Translations under genes and position numbers: made by a program
Part shown: positions 58,331 through 64,000 of the stretch, in pieces
Numbering within the stretch: the first letter of the stretch is position 1
How the letters are laid out: each line of letters begins with the position of its first letter
Notes under the pieces: model-generated
What the model was told of the DNA's origin: nothing
Seen by the model: the letters and a program-made list of their open reading frames with translations, nothing else
The model's database searches: none
Origin: Cymodocea nodosa
Taxonomy: Eukaryota; Streptophyta; Magnoliopsida; Alismatales; Cymodoceaceae
Assembly (NCBI GenBank): GCA_036874045.1
Contig: CM072336.1
Coordinates: 1,198,001 to 1,262,000 of the forward strand
Length of the DNA: 64,000 nucleotides
Direction of reading: 5' to 3'

Positions 58331-61300
58331 ATTCATTTACCCACTTACACAAGTATATATATAGATTACTTTTTTGAATGTGTATAAATACTTGATTTTA
58401 ATTTTCATCCCATTCTAAGGAAATTAGTTCTCGTTACTTTTTATTTCTTATTAAAGTTTACTTTCAGTCAAATTTCTTCGTATCAGATTTTAAGTGTACA
58501 AACACCCCTCTAGGTATCTATCACAACCCTCAAATGGATGCTTTGAAGGAATGTCGGATGTTGAACAGAAGAAATGCATTCTGTCGTTCCCTTCCTCGGT
58601 AGCACATGTCAGCGAAAGAGGATGACGTCAACTTGACGACCTATAGATATCCTCACTCAGGTCATATGGTTACCACACTTATTTTTCATTTCCGGCATGT
58701 CCTTCCGCATTCAACAGCTTGTTGAACGATCAACGCATGAAAAAGAATAAATTTGGATGGCGAAATAGAAAGTTTTGATGCATTGAGAAGGATTACTTTT
58801 GTTCCTTGTGCGGATTTATTTTGAATACTTTCCTCCAATAGTTGGATGCAAGGCCATAAGATCATATACATCACATTACAAAAAACTGAGTGAAAGAAAA
58901 ACATTTTCCTTTTGATCAAAAAATCAATCCAAATCATGGCACTAGTTGCTATTTTCCACGGAAAGTGAATTTCTGTGAAGTTTTTACCATAAGTTGAATT
59001 GATTTTTTGTGTCTCTTTGCATCCATTAAGTAGAATATGTGGGAATATTTTTTCTTTCCAGAAGTTCACCTTATTTTTCTTTGATTTTCAGTTGTCTACT
59101 TTGGCATAAACACTTGGCACAAAGCTAGGTAGGGGTGAAAAACATGGGATCGTTTGATTTGCATCAAGATAGGAATATCGTCACAAATATGAAGGTGGTG
59201 ATCACCCTGCCTTTCTCAACCCTCAAAGTCCGCATCCACCAAGAGTTGCATCTCCCCATGAAAACCAAATCGTACGTGGTTAATAAATATGCTTGCAGGT
59301 GAAGGATGAGATTTCCTTAGGATGGAACAGATTCCAAGCCTCTGGTTTAGAACGGAAAGGAATAACAACCACAGTATTACAGAGACGTAGTTGAGGCTTC
59401 CTGTATCATTCCATTCCACCATAGAGCAAAAAGTTGATTCAGTCACTGAGGTATTTTTTGAAAATTATGATGCGATCATCCTGCGACAAACCACTTTATT
59501 GGGGTGAATTTGACGCAGAGCCCGATGCTTAATTCGTGACTTAGTGCAGCCGGCTACTAGTCTGCACTTTGAGGAACGGGAGCTTATTTGACGAGACCAT
59601 GGGGCAGAGCTCCTTACAGTACATGCCATTGGTTGCAATGCATTTCTTTTCAATCAATCATCACTAGCATACTTTTTAGTTAATATACTGGGAACCCAGT
59701 ACGAGCAGTGGAGAGAAAAGAACCACTCGGAGACAAGGAGCAACCAAACAATGGGTCCGCCTTTTAATGCGTACCCATGGTTTAAGAAAGTGCACATCAC
59801 ATATAGGTTTTTATAAAATGGATCAGTAATTTTAGCTGTGAAAGTTGGAAGAGACTGGTGGGCTTGTAAATGGGGTGGATTTTTTCCTATTCTATCCTAT
59901 CTTGTGCCATTTAATGCAGATAAGAATATGAATTTTTTATCATCTCGTTATTCCTTTATCTGTAGGTTTATCCATTCAGCTATTGGCTTACCGGATAGTT
60001 TTCTTTTTACACACAAAACGTAAAAGATAAGGATAAACTTAACCCACCCTGTTTACGCCCTGCCCATTGGAAGGGAGGTGACAACTACAAGGGAACCCAA
60101 TGATGATCAAATTCTTGTTATGAACAAGCTTTAATATGTCATGCCCGACTCCGTTCCTGTTACCTTTCAGGAGATGTGATGCATGAAGTTAGGGGCTGAA
60201 AACTGCTTAACTTTTTGTAAGTGGTTTCCTCATCCCAGAGGGAAACCTTCTCGCATTGTCTTATCATCCGCGTGGAGCGTTTTCCTTCTCTCTATGTCAA
60301 GATTTTTTCTCTACGTGATTTTAGTGCATGAAAAGAGTGTCGAGAAGCGTACGAAATCATTCTACCATGAATAAATAAAGTAGGGAGTTGAATTGTTAAG
60401 ACAATCTCGACTGTTAGATCTAAGTAAGGTTATCGAAACATATTGAAATGGTAAAGCACTTTCACTGTGCGTGAAAAATTCAATAGCGCCACAAATTTGT
60501 CGTCTAGGTTGACACGGCTTTGTGAAACGTTTGTATGATACGTTTAAAAATTCATTCGCACAAATACGTGAATCTAATGTACGTATCGTATTTTGTTAGT
60601 TTCGTAAGGTCATGCGATTATACAAGGTCGCAAGGGTAACGAGCAATTGAACCATCCACGTACGATCATACCGTGACTGATAAAAAGACAACATGCGATC
60701 ACTCAAACGATATCACATTTCTCTCTCTTTTTTAAGCCAGCGTGAAGAAGCTATAGTTCTCTCACCATATTTCATACGTAAAACTAAAATAAACTTTGAT
60801 CTGGTCCAATTTAGCGATCTGAAACGTTCGTTGTCCCCTTGTGACAACCATTGTATATTAGCACTCGTACTCTAAATTGTATGTCTGGTTGCAGTGTTGT
60901 TAACCACACACTGCCTTTGTTTTTTGTGATATTTCTTCGTTACTGCCGTGTTGTTGGTCGATAGGCTTTGGGCTGGGGATAGAACCAACCAATCAGGTGG
61001 AAGAGGTCTTGCGGCCGTGTTTCTCTGCGTGCGCGCGCATGGAACACGGCAACGTAGCAATGCACACGGTACGGCCACCACCAGCAAAACATCCTAAAAA
61101 TTAATGGAACCCCATTAGCCATAGGTTTTTCTTCTATCAATCATCCTTAATTTTGCTTTCCGTCAAGGCAAGAGACCCCAGGCGACCGAATCCGCTTTAC
61201 CGTGTGCACGCATGATAAGTAGAGCCTGGGTCATCAACCATAGTGTAAATGAGTAAAAGTTCAAAAGTCAATCCTTATATCTTGTATCGTAAAGAAATGG

Positions 61301-61640
61301 AATTGTGAATACGCATCTCTATCCGTGGGTTAGCGAGTTAGGTCCTGACCGTCACAACAGCAATCCGGAGAACGTAGACCATTGAATGTCATTTTTGTCA
61401 TTTGGATTACACATCTATCAAACAGCGGTTATGTGTTAATTGGCTTGGCTATATATAATTGTTCGTTCGATTCACTGCATTTATAATTTTTATTAAAATT
61501 AAATTCCCCGTGAACGTCAAAGTCTATAACTGTGATTATGTATGTAATCCTTTCTACGGCGGCCTTCTTCTTCCGTCCTAAGTCGTAAATCTTCTGACTC
61601 CCCAATGGCAATACTGTACTTTTCGTCGAATTTTTCAACA
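58331..61640. other. Intergenic DNA, no gene recognised
   Basis: Less AT-rich than 53-57 kb and less obviously transposon-derived. Minus-strand frames of 127 codons (59069-58686) and 76 codons (59446-59216) are open but have no motif, repeat or homology I can name. No tRNA-like, rRNA-like or promoter signature could be supported. Confidence 0.4.
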
Positions 61641-61740
61641 TGTCCAAGCACTTAGACTTTAAATTGTTTTTAAATTTTAAAATATGTGCAAATATTAAAA
61701 AAAAAAAAAAAGGGGCACAGGCACAGGCACAGGCACCTTT
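61641..61740. repeat. A-run followed by GGCACA hexanucleotide repeat
   Basis: An A-run of about 15 bases (61698-61712) is followed by four GGCACA-type units (about 61714-61736). Open frames across it on both strands translate the repeat itself (Ala-Cys or Gln-Ala runs), so they are not taken as genes. Confidence 0.85.
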
Positions 61741-64000
61741 TCTTCTTTCGTACTTTACCTTTCTTGGGAATTGCCTTCGGCTGACCCTTAGAAAATTCCC
61801 GATAGGGGGCCGTCCCACCTTCATGCGCTCACGATCTCTCGTCAATGGCAATGCTTTTTTCATTTTTTTAATGATCAAGAATGTGGAGACATCGTGATTT
61901 AAATTAAAATTTCAGTGAAATCGATAGAAACTAGTCGGCTTGGAAGGCCTCGAAAGATCGATAAATAAATATTCATTCGTGTGCCCATGAGTGGTCAGGG
62001 ATCATTCATCATTGCGCACTGAGATAGACGGCTTCCCGATCTTTAAAAAAAAAATATTCTACAAAACGACGAACTTGTACACATTTTTTTTTTGAAAAAA
62101 AATCTCGAACCCAAGAGATAAAAGAAGGATATCTTTCCGTTTATTAAAATAATGCGGGCACTCAGATTTAAGGGTCAAGTCCAACGTCGATGGCAATCAT
62201 TCTCTCGCTTTAAAGTCTGGAAGTTTGGGTTCAAAACATTTTGTAGTCATTTACCATTTTTTTTTTTTTTTTTGTTGTTGTTAACGATGGCACGTTGATG
62301 ATCGAAATGGCGTACCAATTTAGTACTCAATGCAAACGGTCTTACCAAGAAGAAAAGGAAGACGAGGTGAGCTTTTGGGATTTTCAAGGAAAATTGTATT
62401 TTAGTCTCTTTGGCAAATCTTTTACTGTTTATTTATTAGAAAATAGCATTTTATTGATTGCTGCATATTTATCGATTAGCATTGTATAATGTCAGTGTTG
62501 ATTATCCTATATCGTTATTGTCATCTACATAATACAGTTGATTTATTATGCATTCACTAAATTAAATGCGACATTTTATTGGTGATTATTGCATTGTATT
62601 ATATATAGTGTCAGAAAAGTATTTGTTGAGTGTGGTTAGGACATTTTTTAGTTATGCACTTTCATGAGTGATTTTGGTGTTATGACTAAATATTTGGAAA
62701 GATCTTGCTATTATTGTATGTGTGGCTCTCATTTGTGAGAAATGTATTTACTGTAGCTATGCACATTCACGTTAACTCGTGACGTACAATTTGTACTTTA
62801 TGTTTCGTTAAAAAGATCAAATTCAAATTTAAATTTAAAGATTGAATCGTAATTATATGTTGTATAACTTGACATGTGTAAAGAAGTTGTCACATGCGAC
62901 TGTGGTATGGAATACATAACTCGTGTGCTAATGATTTCATTTCTTCTTGCTTTATAAGTAAATATTGACTTGATAGTCTTCTTACATTATGTATGATATT
63001 TTCTTGTTATTTATAGATTATTAGTAGATTTACTTACTAAGTTGTAACTCACTCTATGTGTTTTATTTTTTCAGGTGATTAGATGAATTTGACCTTTACA
63101 AACATATCTGGAAAGTCAAAGCTTTCTTTAAAACAAAAATGATTCATCTAAGATAAATTTCTTAGGAAAAAAGAAATTAACAAAAAGAGCTTGACAAATT
63201 GGTAACACTACACGCACACATAACTTAGTGTTTTGAAAGTAATAAACATTTATTTGTGGACCATAAGATCTCATTTGAAATTTAATGTTTTTTATTGATA
63301 ATCATGTGACTTGGTGTAAGATGTCTTCCTTCAATATATGTACTTGTGCTTCTTCCTATAATCTTAGATTTTCCTTTACTAAAACTATTTGGTTTCACAT
63401 TTTTCTTATCATGCTGTAAATTTTTTGGATTAACAGGGGTAATGAAATTTTTGGTCGAAAGGTTGAGAATATCGATCTTTTTAAGCCTATCAAACAAATT
63501 AAGATTCTTTACTCCTTTATCTTCTTTTACCTCTTTCCATATTGGTGACGGAAAATCTACTCTCTTTTGACACAACGTTTGGTTTGAAAACAATAATTTT
63601 AAAGGCGGATTCTCGTTAATCTAATTCGACCCTTAATTGTAGTAAAATTTTTGTTACTAGGGCAATTTCCCCTCACTTCAAAAGAAAAATAAAAAACCTT
63701 CTTAATACAAATATTGGTCATTATGACGTAGAACTCTTAGATTTGCAAAGAATTTAAACCACAGATAACCTTGATATCACCACTTGGAACTCGAACTCTA
63801 ATGAAATATACACAACAAATTCTTTGTTATTTGCACCTCGTGAATGGTGGTATTAGATTTGCTTTTTACAAACAACTTTAAAAGGCCAAAGCTCCCTCAA
63901 AGGCAAAATTTCTAACTTAGCTTATTTTACATGATTCCATTCTTCCCAAGGAAAACTTAGCTAAAAGAGGCTGACATGATATATAATATTATTTACTCTT
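61741..64000. other. Intergenic DNA, no gene recognised
   Basis: AT-rich with T-runs near 62080 and 62258. 63100-63230 and 63860-63990 share a loose order of words (CTTTACAAACA, CCAAAGCT, AGCTTGACA / GCTGACA), suggesting two diverged copies of a dispersed repeat. The minus-strand frame 63593-63282 (103 codons) is Lys/Asn-rich and unrecognised. Confidence 0.4.

Noticed and set aside
61429..61897. 149-codon minus and 85-codon plus frames
   Set aside because: Both run through an A-run and the GGCACA microsatellite, which generate the Cys-Ala and Phe runs. No independent support.

Overview
This window is plant nuclear DNA. It holds one intact protein-coding gene, buried in transposable elements. 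The gene, on the + strand at 3434-36751, encodes a Miro-type mitochondrial Rho GTPase: two GTPase domains, two EF-hands and a C-terminal membrane anchor. I assembled 14 exons giving a 644-residue protein with canonical GT/AG introns and no frame damage. Detailed wording resembles the plant MIRO2 type. Exon 1 is very GC-rich while later exons are AT-rich. That 5' gradient is typical of monocots, and together with the TE-swollen introns it suggests a non-grass monocot (inference, not proven).

Layout. 1-3433: upstream DNA with no recognisable gene and one 42-bp tandem repeat. 3434-36751: the Miro gene, whose 1.9 kb of coding sequence is stretched over 33.3 kb. Its large introns carry a copia remnant (intron 3); short-LTR, probably non-autonomous elements in opposite orientations and an RTE-type LINE tail (intron 5); an RTE LINE, a short-LTR element and a Ty3/gypsy element nested inside an L1 LINE (intron 6); a solo LTR and a second LTR (intron 11); a TIR-like element and another RTE tail (intron 12); and a copia remnant split by a two-part PIF/Harbinger foldback (intron 13).

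36752-58.2 kb is an intergenic LTR-retrotransposon nest. It contains a 5' gypsy fragment (38351-39270), copia-A (minus, about 39290-42146) and an older copia-B (minus) split into pieces. Full-length copia-C (plus, 42468-52205) separates those copia-B pieces and itself contains gypsy-2 (minus, about 42663-47515). From 58.2 to 64.0 kb I see no recognisable gene.

The only functional cellular gene I can support is Miro, which links mitochondria to Ca2+ and GTP signalling. All TE coding regions examined carry stops, frameshifts or lost catalytic residues. The most unusual structure is in Miro intron 13: a damaged Harbinger element and an internally deleted copy of it lie head to head. They form inverted-repeat arms of about 2 kb that would be transcribed within the Miro pre-mRNA. 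I found no sign of a novel enzymatic or defence system, and all boundaries of old elements are approximate.
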